Shown piece by piece: positions 42,812 to 50,671 of a stretch of 61,583 nucleotides of DNA (the first letter of the stretch is position 1; the number at the start of each line of letters is the position of its first letter). Source of the stretch: Tistlia consotensis USBA 355 (GTDB taxonomy: Bacteria; Pseudomonadota; Alphaproteobacteria; Kiloniellales; DSM-21159); NCBI RefSeq assembly GCF_900177295.1, contig NZ_FWZX01000036.1:1-61583 (forward strand). The letters are read 5' to 3'. A model generated the notes under the pieces. It did not search any database. It was given only the letters and a program-made list of their open reading frames with translations, and was not told where the DNA came from. A program made the translations under genes and the position numbers.

Positions 42812-43579
42812 ATGGCGGAACGGTCAGGCACTTCCCCGGGCACCCGGCAGGGCGGCGGCTTCGAGACGCTGCACGCGGCCGACCTGGTCAGCCAGGTCGG
42901 CGAGCGCCTGGTCCAGGCGATCGTCGAGGGCCGCCTCGCCCCGGGCCAGCGCCTCGTCGAGGCCGAGCTGGCCCGCCAGATGGGCATCAGCCGGGCGCCC
43001 CTGCGCGAGGCCGCCCGGCGGCTCGAGCAGCGCGGCCTGCTGGTCGCCCATCCGCGCCGCGGCTTCTTCGTGCGCGAGCTCAGCCTGGACGAAGTCGACG
43101 ACCTCTACGGCGTGCGCATCATGGTCGAGAGCTATGCCGGCCGCCTCGCCGCCCGCCACGCCGGTCGCAAGGGCCTCGACGAGCTGGCGCGCCGCATCGC
43201 GGAGCTGCGCCGCCTGGCCCGCGCCGGCAAGGAGGCCGCCCTGGTCGAGGCGGACCTGGAGTTCCACCGCTCGATCTGCGTGCTGTCGGGCAACCGGCGG
43301 CTGCTGCGCCTGTTCGACGACATGGCGATCGACGTGCGCATGGTGATCGCCATGATCGACCACCTCTACGACGACCCGATGGTCATCGCCGAGACCCACA
43401 CGCCGCTGCTGGAGGCGCTCGAGGGCGGCGACCAGGCCGTCATCGCCGACGCCTTCGAGTACCACATCGGCGTCGCCTGGCGCGAGGTCCGGCGCTTCCT
43501 CGCCGAACGGCCGCCCAGCGGCAGCGCCCGCGATCCCGGCCCGCCGCCCGTCATGCCCCCCTTCCCCCGACAGGACTGA
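42812..43579 (+). CDS. GntR family transcriptional regulator, FCD domain
   Basis: A 255-residue regulator. The winged helix is at about 20-85 (LVSQVGERLVQAIVEGRLAPGQRLVEAELARQMGISRAPLREAARRLEQRGLL). The FCD ligand domain follows, with metal/ligand residues in DLEFHRSICVLSGN and ADAFEYHIG. The ATG at 42812 has GGAG five bases upstream; the earlier ATG at 42734 lies practically inside the palindrome and is less likely. It controls, by position, the aldolase-ABC operon opposite, and is followed after 14 bases by an acetylpolyamine amidohydrolase gene. Confidence 0.9.
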   Translation: MAERSGTSPGTRQGGGFETLHAADLVSQVGERLVQAIVEGRLAPGQRLVEAELARQMGISRAPLREAARRLEQRGLLVAHPRRGFFVRELSLDEVDDLYGVRIMVESYAGRLAARHAGRKGLDELARRIAELRRLARAGKEAALVEADLEFHRSICVLSGNRRLLRLFDDMAIDVRMVIAMIDHLYDDPMVIAETHTPLLEALEGGDQAVIADAFEYHIGVAWREVRRFLAERPPSGSARDPGPPPVMPPFPRQD

Positions 43580-43593
43580 AGGATCCCCCCTCG

Positions 43594-44622
43594 ATGAAGG
43601 TCGTCTTCTCGCCCGAACACGCGCGCCACGAGCCGCAGCTCTTCCTGGTCCGCGGCCAGCCGAAGCCGAGCGCCGAGCAGCCGGAGCGCGCCGAGCGCCT
43701 GCTCGCCGCCGTCCAGGCGCGCGGCGACGAGATCCTGGCGCCGGCCGGCCTCGGCCCGGGCCCGCTGGCCGCGGTCCACACGCCCGACTACCTGCGCTTC
43801 CTGGAGGAGGCCTGGGACGCCTGGCAGGCGCTCGGCGACAGCGGCGGCGAGATCATCCCCAACGTCCATCCGGCGCACCACCAGGCCAGCTATCCGCGCG
43901 CCATCGTCGGCCGCGCCGGCTGGCACATGGCCGACACGGCCTGCCCGATCGGCCCCGGCACCTTCGCCGCCGCCTGCGCCGCGGCCGACGCCGCCGCGAC
44001 CGGCGCCGAGCTGCTGCTGGACGGCGAGACGCAGGCCTACGCGCTCTGCCGGCCGCCGGGCCACCACGCCTATGCCGACATGGCCGGCGGCTTCTGCTTC
44101 CTGAACAACGCGGCGATCGCCGCGCAGCGGCTGCGCCGGGCCCACGAGCGGGTCGCGATCCTGGACGTCGACGTGCACCACGGCAACGGCACCCAGGGCA
44201 TCTTCTACCAGCGCCCCGACGTGCTGACCGTCTCGCTGCACGCCGACCCGCAGGACTTCTATCCCTTCTTCTGGGGCCACGGCCACGAGCGCGGCGCCGG
44301 CCCCGGCCTCGGCTACAACCTCAACCTGCCGCTGCCGATCGGCACGGCCGACGACGGCTGGCTCGCGGCCCTGGAGCGCCACGCCCTGCCGGCGATCCGC
44401 GCCTTCGCGCCGGGCGCCCTGGTCGTCGCCCTCGGCCTCGACGCCTTCGAGGGCGACCCGCTGAGGGGCCTCGCGATCACCACCCCCGGATTCGCCCGCA
44501 TCGCCGCCGCCATCGCCAGGCTCGGCCTGCCGACCCTGCTGGTCCAGGAGGGCGGCTACCTGGCACCGGAGCTGGGCGGGAACCTGGCCTCGTTCCTGGG
44601 CGGCTTCGAGGAGGCGCGGTAG
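43594..44622 (+). CDS. acetylpolyamine amidohydrolase (histone deacetylase family)
   Basis: A 342-residue zinc amidohydrolase. All active-site residues can be placed: H157-H158 (RPPGHHAY), zinc ligands D193 and H195 (DVDVHHGNG) and D283 (GLDAFEGDP), and the transition-state Tyr Y322 (GGYLAPELGG). The stretch SLHADPQDFYPFFWGHGHERG is typical of bacterial acetylpolyamine amidohydrolases rather than eukaryotic-type deacetylases. It should remove acetyl groups from acetylated polyamines or similar amines in the cytoplasm. It lies in a probable operon with the GntR gene. Within the wider region it fits amine catabolism. Confidence 0.9.
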   Translation: MKVVFSPEHARHEPQLFLVRGQPKPSAEQPERAERLLAAVQARGDEILAPAGLGPGPLAAVHTPDYLRFLEEAWDAWQALGDSGGEIIPNVHPAHHQASYPRAIVGRAGWHMADTACPIGPGTFAAACAAADAAATGAELLLDGETQAYALCRPPGHHAYADMAGGFCFLNNAAIAAQRLRRAHERVAILDVDVHHGNGTQGIFYQRPDVLTVSLHADPQDFYPFFWGHGHERGAGPGLGYNLNLPLPIGTADDGWLAALERHALPAIRAFAPGALVVALGLDAFEGDPLRGLAITTPGFARIAAAIARLGLPTLLVQEGGYLAPELGGNLASFLGGFEEAR

Positions 44623-44636
44623 CGGCGAGTCCGCTC

Positions 44637-44756
44637 ACCTCACCCTCCCACGCTGCGCGCGGGCCCCTGCCTCTCCCCAGAGCGGAGAGGGAAAAGTGAA
44701 CCCTCTCCGCTCTGGGGAGAGGGTGCCGAGCGCCAGCGAGGCGGGTGGGTGGCGGC
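44637..44756. repeat. intergenic inverted repeat, family A (copy 3)
   Basis: CTCACCCTCCCACGC...GGGCCCCTGCCTCTCCCCAG in the first half resembles the repeat at 7291-7434. The centre is a near-perfect hairpin: CTCTCCCCAGAGCGGAGAGGG (about 44671-44691) and CCCTCTCCGCTCTGGGGAGAG (44701-44721) face each other. It separates two convergent genes. Confidence 0.8.
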
Positions 44757-44776
44757 ACGGACCGCGCCGCGGCGCG

Positions 44777-45229
44777 CTACGCCACCGCCTTCCGGAAGTA
44801 GGCCCGCTCGAAGCCCTTCTCGGTCGCCCAGCGGGTGAGCTCCCAGCCGAGATGGCGGTAGATCGCCTGGTTCTCGGTCATCGTCCTGTGGGTGTAGAGC
44901 TGCATCTCCGGGTAGCCGAGACGCCGCGCCTCGGCCTCGGCGAAGTCGAGCAGCCGGCGCGCCAGGCCCCGCCCCCGGCCCGCCTCGGCGACGGCGACGT
45001 TGTCGACCAGCAGAAAGCCCGGCTGCCGCTCCAGCACCAGCAGCGCCAGCAGCCTGCCCGCCTCGTCGCGCACGACCCAGGCCTGGCCGGCGGCGATGCG
45101 CGCGGCGTAGTCGTCGTCCATCGGCCCGGGCCGCCTGCCCATGCGCGGCAGGTAGATCGCGTAGGCAGCCTCGACCAGGGCCTGGATCTCGGCACGGTCG
45201 GCGTCGCCGGCTTGTCGAATCTCCTCCAT
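44777..45229 (-). CDS. GNAT family N-acetyltransferase
   Basis: A 150-residue acetyltransferase. The acetyl-CoA loop is VAEAGRGRGLARRLLDFAE (R/Q-x-x-G-x-G/A pattern) at about 82-100, preceded by the strand GFLLVDNVAV. The C-terminal part has YTHRTMTENQAIYRHLGWELTRW, the common GNAT end. The substrate is unknown. Confidence 0.88.
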   Translation of the reverse strand: MEEIRQAGDADRAEIQALVEAAYAIYLPRMGRRPGPMDDDYAARIAAGQAWVVRDEAGRLLALLVLERQPGFLLVDNVAVAEAGRGRGLARRLLDFAEAEARRLGYPEMQLYTHRTMTENQAIYRHLGWELTRWATEKGFERAYFRKAVA

Positions 45230-45273
45230 GGCCGGAGCATAGCCCGTCGCAGCCGCCCGAAGGGAGCCCCGCC

Positions 45274-45726
45274 ATGGCCGAGATCCCCGTCCGCCCGCCC
45301 GAGGACCGCGACCTCGAGGCCTGGTCCGCGCTGTTCCGCGGCTACATGGCCTTCTACGAGGTGCCAGAGAACCCGGCGACCGTCGCCACGCTCTGGGCCT
45401 GGATCCACGACCCGCAGCACGTCATGCAGGCCCTGGTCGCGGTCGACGAGGCCGACCGGCCTATCGGCCTCGCCCACTTCCACGCCATGCCGCGCAGCCT
45501 GGGCGGCAACACGGTCTGCTACCTCAGCGACCTCTTCACCGACCCGGCCGTGCGCGGCCGCGGCATCGGCCGGGCGCTGATCGACGCGGTGATCGGGCGC
45601 TGCCGTCAGGAGGGCTGAGTCAACCTGCGCTGGCTGACCCAGGAGTTCAACTACGACGCCCGCAAGCTCTACGACAGCTACGGCCGGCGCAGCGACTTCA
45701 TCCTCTACGCCCTGCCGGTCTCCTGA
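45274..45726 (+). pseudogene. GNAT family N-acetyltransferase interrupted by an in-frame TGA
   Basis: The reading frame from ATG 45274 gives a GNAT protein with an intact acetyl-CoA loop (DPAVRGRGIGRALIDAVIGR), then reaches TGA at 45616-45618. Without any frame change the sequence continues as VNLRWLTQEFNYDARKLYDS and on to a stop at 45724, exactly the expected last 36 residues of a GNAT domain. In relatives the interrupted position, just before this block, is usually an aromatic residue, so TGG to TGA is the simplest explanation. The total would be 150 codons. The 3' end overlaps the convergent MFS gene by 22 bases. It is either a recent nonsense mutation, a sequencing error or read-through. 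Confidence 0.8.
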
Positions 45727-46988
45727 GCCCGGCGGCGGCCGACCGGCAGCCAGACCAGCGAGGCGACCAGCGCCGCGCATGGCACCGCGGCCAGGACCAG
45801 CAGGCCGGCGGCGAAGCTGCCGCCCGTCGTCAGGATGCCGGCGAAGGCCGCCGGGCCCAGGACGAAGCCGGTGAACATCAGGATCGCCGAGCCGGCCGAG
45901 GCCTCGCCGACCCGGCCGGCCGGCGCGCGTCTCGCGACCTCGGCCAGCAGCACGCCGTTCCAGCCGGCGACGACGCTGCCGGCGAGGAAGCCGAGGCCGT
46001 AGAGCAGCGGGTGGGGCCAGTCCGGCTTCACCGACGCCAGGGCCAGCATCGAGGCCGCGGAGCCGACCGTCGCCAGACGGATGACCGCCAGGCCGGAGCC
46101 GATCCGGTCGGCGAGCCAGCCGAGCAGCACGCGGCCGGCGACGCCGCCGGCCTGCATGACGGCGAAGGTCGCGCCGGCGGTGCGCAGGTCGATGCCGAGC
46201 CCGACGACGAGATAGGTCACCAGGAAGGAGTTGAGCGTCCCCTGGCCGAGCGCGAGGCCGGTCGCCACGCCGGTCAGCGGCAGCAGGCGGCTCCCGGCCC
46301 TCAGCGCCTGCAGCGGCAGCAGCAGGTTGCGCAGGGTCAGCACCGTGGCGGCGCTGAGCGGCGCCCGGGGATCGCGGTGGGCGTCGGCCCGGCCGCGGAA
46401 CAGCTGAGCCAGCAGCACGGCCGTCAGCAGCAGCGCCAGAGCCAGGACGACGGCGGCGTCCCAGCCGCCCCACTCGGCGACCAGCGGCACCAGGAAGCCG
46501 GCCACGGCGCCGCCGGCCGGCACGCCGGCCTGCTTGATCGAGAAGACCAGGGAGCGGTGGCGGCGCGGCGCGAAGCGCTGCAGCACCTCGCCGCCGCCCG
46601 GGGTCGCCGGGGCGTAGGCGATGCCGATCAGCACGCTGGCGGCGATCGGCGCCAGCCAGAAGGGCATGAACAGCAGGGCGGCCGCGACGGTGCCGAGCAG
46701 CAGGGCCGCCTGGACCGTGCGGATCGGCCCGAGGCGGCGCACGAAGGGACTGCTGGCGAGCAGGCAGAAGATCGCGCTGGCCATGGTCGTGGCGGTCAGA
46801 TAGCCGATCACGCCGCGGTCCCAGCCGAAGCGCCCGGCCATCAGCGGCGCCAGCACCGGCAGCAGCTGCAGCAGGAAGGCGGCCGAGGTCTGCAGCAGGA
46901 TGATCGCGGCGAGCGGCCCGGCCCAGCCACCCGAGACCTGCTCCTCGGCCCGTGACGGCGCCCCTGGCGCCAGCGGAGCCTCAGGCAC
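45705..46988 (-). CDS. MFS transporter
   Basis: A 427-residue protein with 12 predicted helices in two halves. The loop between helices 2 and 3 has RRLGPIRTVQ and the matching loop of the second half GWLADRIGSGLAVIRL, both typical of the major facilitator superfamily. The start is GTG at 46988. The substrate is unknown. It is followed on the same strand by no other gene, and preceded by a 43-base palindrome that separates it from the cytochrome gene. Confidence 0.88.
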   Translation of the reverse strand: MPEAPLAPGAPSRAEEQVSGGWAGPLAAIILLQTSAAFLLQLLPVLAPLMAGRFGWDRGVIGYLTATTMASAIFCLLASSPFVRRLGPIRTVQAALLLGTVAAALLFMPFWLAPIAASVLIGIAYAPATPGGGEVLQRFAPRRHRSLVFSIKQAGVPAGGAVAGFLVPLVAEWGGWDAAVVLALALLLTAVLLAQLFRGRADAHRDPRAPLSAATVLTLRNLLLPLQALRAGSRLLPLTGVATGLALGQGTLNSFLVTYLVVGLGIDLRTAGATFAVMQAGGVAGRVLLGWLADRIGSGLAVIRLATVGSAASMLALASVKPDWPHPLLYGLGFLAGSVVAGWNGVLLAEVARRAPAGRVGEASAGSAILMFTGFVLGPAAFAGILTTGGSFAAGLLVLAAVPCAALVASLVWLPVGRRRAQETGRA

Positions 46989-47054
46989 CGGCCGCCGGTC
47001 CGCGGCGATTCCGAGAGTCGACAGCCACCACGCGCTTCCGCCCGTCCCTTCAGC

Positions 47055-47097
47055 CTGCGATCCGCGGCGCCGTCCGGGACGGCGCCGCGGATCGCAG
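47055..47097 (-). terminator. perfect 21-bp inverted repeat with one-base centre
   Basis: The arm 47055-47075 (starting CTGCGATCCGCGGCGCCGTC) is the exact reverse complement of 47077-47097, with a single G between them. It lies downstream of the cytochrome gene and upstream of the MFS gene, both on the minus strand. As RNA it would be an extremely stable hairpin, suggesting transcription termination or insulation, though there is no T-tract. A cruciform or protein-binding site is also possible. Confidence 0.6.
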
Positions 47098-47180
47098 TGT
47101 CGACCGGCGCACCGGCGGCGTCGAGCGCGGCCGGGACAAGGCAGCCGTGCCCGGCGGCCATGGCGGCCGCCGGGCCGCCG

Positions 47181-48443
47181 CTACCTGGCCGCGGTCTTCA
47201 GGCTGCAGATGCCGGGGCCCGGCAGGTCCGGCTTGACGCCGTCCGGCGGCTGCAGGGCGGCCTTGTGCAGGCTGGCGGTCGCCGTCGTCGGGAAGCGGTT
47301 CTTGCCGGGCGGATAGCAGTTGACGGCCAGCAGATAGCTCAGCACCCGGGCGTACTGCTCGGGCGACAGCGAACCCGGATTGTCGCGCGGCATGGTCGTC
47401 GTCACGACCTGGCGCAGGTCGGCGACCGACCAGCCGAGCAGCTGCGCCTTCTTCAGGAAGTCCGGGCCGGCGATGGTCGGCGCCGACTTGCCCTGCAGCT
47501 GCTCGCCGTGACAGACGGCGCAGTGGCTCTTGAAGATCTGGTGGCCCTGCTCGGCCTGGGCCTCGGTATAGAGCGCGGGCGCCGGGTCGGCGGCCGCCAC
47601 CCTGGTCCCGGTCGGGGCGGCCGCCTTCGCCTGCTGCCGCTTGCCGCAGAGCTTGCCGGTCAGCGCCGCGGAGGCCGTCTCCAGCACGACCCGGCCGTCG
47701 CGCACGGTGATGCTGCCGACGCCGAAGGGCTCGGGCAGCTCGGTCCTGCCGTCGTGCGTCGGGACCGCGACGTAGGTCAGGTAGCCGCCGACGACGCCGT
47801 AGGCGGGCTCGTCCGACGGCGCCCCGGAGGGCAGCGTCCCGGACTGCAGCGCGCAGCCCGGCAGGGTCGGCGCATCCGGCGGCACGCCGAGTTCCGTCGT
47901 CGCCAGCGCGCCGCGCAGGCCGCCGAAGGCGCCCCGGTCCGAGACGCGGCCGATCGCGACCAGCAGCGCTTCGAGCGCGCCCGACATGCGGGACTGGAAG
48001 TCCTCGAGCTCGTCGGCCTTCAGCGCGTCGTCGAGCCCTGCCTTGGCGACCATGGCGTTGACCCAGGCGGCCTGAACCGCGGCCGCCCAGGGCCGGTCGC
48101 CGGCGGCATCGCGCAGCCGCCCGAGATGGCCGAGCGCGCCGGCCGCGTCGCCCGGGTCGCCGGCCGCGGCGTCGAAGCCGGCGCCGGCCTTGCCGACCAG
48201 CGCGTTGACCGCGCGCCGGGCCGCCTGTCTGTAGGGATCGGGATCGCTGACCGTCAGGCCGGCGGCCTTGTCGAGCTCGCCGAGCGCCGATTGCAGGTCC
48301 GTGAGGGCGCCGAGGGCCTCGCCGTGCGCCCCCGCCGCGATGTCCTTTGCCGCCGCCCCGCTGCCAGCGAGCAGGGTCAGCGCGAGAAGGGCCGCTGCGC
48401 CCCCGAGGGGGCGCAGCGCCTTCCTGAGCTTGCCAGGCTCCAC
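47181..48443 (-). CDS. periplasmic c-type cytochrome associated with a PQQ dehydrogenase
   Basis: A 420-residue exported protein. A signal peptide spans about 1-32 (PLGGAAALLALTLLAGSGAAA). Residues ~33-210 are alanine-rich and helical with no haem motif. A class I cytochrome domain follows, with C308-x-x-C311-H312 (SHCAVCH) and a candidate axial Met in TTTMPRDNPGSLS, ending YLLAVNCYPPG. The start is GTG at 48443. It lies 10 bases after the quinoprotein gene and should accept its electrons. The long haem-free N-terminal region is unusual. Confidence 0.85.
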   Translation of the reverse strand: MEPGKLRKALRPLGGAAALLALTLLAGSGAAAKDIAAGAHGEALGALTDLQSALGELDKAAGLTVSDPDPYRQAARRAVNALVGKAGAGFDAAAGDPGDAAGALGHLGRLRDAAGDRPWAAAVQAAWVNAMVAKAGLDDALKADELEDFQSRMSGALEALLVAIGRVSDRGAFGGLRGALATTELGVPPDAPTLPGCALQSGTLPSGAPSDEPAYGVVGGYLTYVAVPTHDGRTELPEPFGVGSITVRDGRVVLETASAALTGKLCGKRQQAKAAAPTGTRVAAADPAPALYTEAQAEQGHQIFKSHCAVCHGEQLQGKSAPTIAGPDFLKKAQLLGWSVADLRQVVTTTMPRDNPGSLSPEQYARVLSYLLAVNCYPPGKNRFPTTATASLHKAALQPPDGVKPDLPGPGICSLKTAAR

Positions 48444-48453
48444 GGATCCGCCG

Positions 48454-50142
48454 TCAGTTCGACGTGGCGGTCTGCGGCGCGGCGGAGACGAAGGCCGTCA
48501 GCGTGGAGGTCTTCGCCGGCTCGCCGAGCTCGGGCACCTTCAGGAAGCCCGGATCGCCTGCCTCGACGGTGACGTAGCGCCGCCCGTCCATCGTGAAGGT
48601 CGCCGGCGGGGCGACGATGCTGCCGCCCATGTCGCTGTGCCACAGCTCCTTGCCGGAGGCCGGATCGTAGGCCGCGAAGGTGCCGTCGAGCAGGCCGGTG
48701 AAGACCAGCGAGCCGGACGCTGCCGAGGCCTTCTCGGCCTTGTAGTCCATCACCAGGGCACCGCCGTTGGCCGGCAGCCCCAGGTGATGGCGCCAGGAGA
48801 ACACGCCCGTCGAGACGTCGACGGCGTTGAACCAGCCCGAGTTGGGCCCGACCAGGCTGGGGAAGCCGCCGCCCAGGTAGAACTGGCCGGCGACGTAGAC
48901 CGCCTTCTTGCTGCCGGTCCACTTGCCGCACTGGTTGGTGCTCGGCACGAAGAAGGTGTTGGTGGCCGGATCGTAGGCGCCGCCGTTGTACTCGATGCCG
49001 CCGTTGGTGTTCGGGCAGGCGTAGTTCGCGCCCACGGCCGGAGGCTCGGTGTTCTGGCCCATCTGGTAGCTGACCGGCGTGTGGCTGACCAGCTTGCCGG
49101 TCGTGGCGTCGAGGATCCAGAAGTTGCCGCCCTTGTCGCCGGCGGCGACCAGCGGCTTCTCCTTGCCGTCGACCTTGCCCTCGAACAGCACCGGGGGCAT
49201 CGCCGGATCCCAGTCGTGCGTGTCGTGCGGGATGAACTGGTGGTACCACTTCATCTTCGGCTTGGCGCCGGAGATGTCGAGGGCGACCATCGAGTCGGTG
49301 TAGAGGTTCTTGCCCTTGCGTATCGTGCCGAGGAAGTCCGGCTGCGGATTGCCGGTGTCGACGTAGAGCGTGTCAGTCTTGGGATCGATCGCGAGGCCGC
49401 TCCAGATCGCGCCGCCGCCGCGCTTCCAGGAATCGCCGCTCCAGGTGTCGTGGCCCTTCTGCCCGGGGCCCGGCACGGCCTCCCACTTCCAGATGCGCTT
49501 GCCGGTCTTGGGGTCGAAGGCGCTGATGTTGCCGATGCCGCCCCAGTCGCCGTTCGACACGCCCATCAGCAGCTTGCCCTTATAGGGAACGGGCTGCATC
49601 GAGTAGAAGCTGTTCTTGGGGTTCTCGACGGTCTGCTTGTTCCAGATCTCCTTGCCGGTCTCGGCGTCGAGCGCGACCATGTGGCCGTTGGCCATGCCCA
49701 TGAACAGCACGCCGTCGAGGATCGCGACACCGCGGTTGCGCGGGAAGCCGACCAGCTGCATCGGCTTCGGGTTGTACTGCCACTTCAGCTCGCCGGTCTT
49801 GGCGTCGAGGGCGTAGACGTCGTTCTTGAACGAGGTCACGTACATCATGCCGTGCCAGACGATCGGCGAGGCCTCGACCGGTCCGCCGGCCGGGATGGTG
49901 AAGCTCCAGGCCTTCGTCATCTTGCCGACGTTCTGCGGGCTGATCTGGCTCTCGGTGATGCTGCGGTCGCCGCTGTAGCTGCCGGCCGGAAGGATCCAGC
50001 TCGCGCTGTCGTCGGCGGCCTTGAGCAGCATGTCGGACGAGGGCCCGGAGGCATTGCCGGAGGCCGCGAGGGCGAGCCCCGGCAGGGCGAGTGCCGCGCC
50101 GGCGAGCAGTGCGCCCCTGAACAGAGTCGATATCCGCTGCAT
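48454..50142 (-). CDS. PQQ-dependent (quinoprotein) dehydrogenase
   Basis: A 562-residue exported beta-propeller enzyme. A signal peptide covers about 1-27. Tryptophan-docking repeats can be seen throughout, for example ALDAKTGELKWQYNP, ALDAETGKEIWNKQT, AFDPKTGKRIWKWEA and AYDPASGKELWHSDM. Other quinoprotein marks are WSGDSWKRGGGAIWSGLAIDPKTDTLYVDTGNP and DTHDWDPAMPPVLF. It oxidises an alcohol, aldehyde or similar compound in the periplasm. The substrate cannot be fixed from sequence. No pqq synthesis genes are in the window. Confidence 0.9.
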   Translation of the reverse strand: MQRISTLFRGALLAGAALALPGLALAASGNASGPSSDMLLKAADDSASWILPAGSYSGDRSITESQISPQNVGKMTKAWSFTIPAGGPVEASPIVWHGMMYVTSFKNDVYALDAKTGELKWQYNPKPMQLVGFPRNRGVAILDGVLFMGMANGHMVALDAETGKEIWNKQTVENPKNSFYSMQPVPYKGKLLMGVSNGDWGGIGNISAFDPKTGKRIWKWEAVPGPGQKGHDTWSGDSWKRGGGAIWSGLAIDPKTDTLYVDTGNPQPDFLGTIRKGKNLYTDSMVALDISGAKPKMKWYHQFIPHDTHDWDPAMPPVLFEGKVDGKEKPLVAAGDKGGNFWILDATTGKLVSHTPVSYQMGQNTEPPAVGANYACPNTNGGIEYNGGAYDPATNTFFVPSTNQCGKWTGSKKAVYVAGQFYLGGGFPSLVGPNSGWFNAVDVSTGVFSWRHHLGLPANGGALVMDYKAEKASAASGSLVFTGLLDGTFAAYDPASGKELWHSDMGGSIVAPPATFTMDGRRYVTVEAGDPGFLKVPELGEPAKTSTLTAFVSAAPQTATSN

Positions 50143-50671
50143 TGTCGTCTTCCTCCCTTTCTTGCTTCGTGCGGCGGCCCGAGCCGGCCCCCCCTTGGCG
50201 ACGCCCGAAAGCGGCGCAGGGGATACCTGCGCAAGGATTGAGTCCGCCTTGCTGTACTAGCCATCGTGGGTTCTGTCCGGCGCCGTTCCAGGGGACTGCG
50301 CCCACCCGACGCAGGCGGCGGCGCGGCGACGGCGGGACGGCTTGCCGAGGCGGCCGCCTGCTCGAGGCGGCGGCCAGAGCCACTTTCGTAGGAAGACCGA
50401 CGGCGTGACGCTCCGCTCCGCCGACAAGCCTCCGCGACGATCCGCCACGCCCACCATGGCCGCGGAAAGCGGTCAGGTCCCTGCCTGCCTCGCTCGGCGG
50501 GTCGACAGGCTCACCCTGAAGCGACGGGGCGCCGGCGGCCGGCCGACATCCCCGAGTCGCGTCATCCCGAGCGAGTCGCAGGGCGAAGCGAACCCGGCGC
50601 CCCTGACGACCAATTATTCAACCAAAACAATCACTAAAAGAGAATTTCCAAAGTCACAGCCGAACTTTCCG
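50143..50671. other. 529-base intergenic region
   Basis: No gene is seen here. It contains the PQQ-dehydrogenase promoter (near 50143-50300), a family C repeat arm (50498-50522), a family-B-like start GTCATCCCGAGCGAGTCGCA (50562-50581) and an AT-rich block at about 50608-50655 (AATTATTCAACCAAAACAAT) directly after the amidohydrolase gene. The last is striking in such GC-rich DNA. Confidence 0.6.
50498..50522. repeat. intergenic repeat, family C (copy 2, single arm)
   Basis: GTCGACAGGCTCACCCTGAAG within 50500-50520 matches the family C arm (GACTGGCTCACCATGAAGCG) found at 40011 and, inverted, at 61161. Only one arm is evident. Confidence 0.7.

Noticed and set aside
43594-44622. Histone deacetylase acting on protein
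   Set aside because: The SLHADPQDFYPFFWG region and overall length match bacterial acetylpolyamine amidohydrolases instead.
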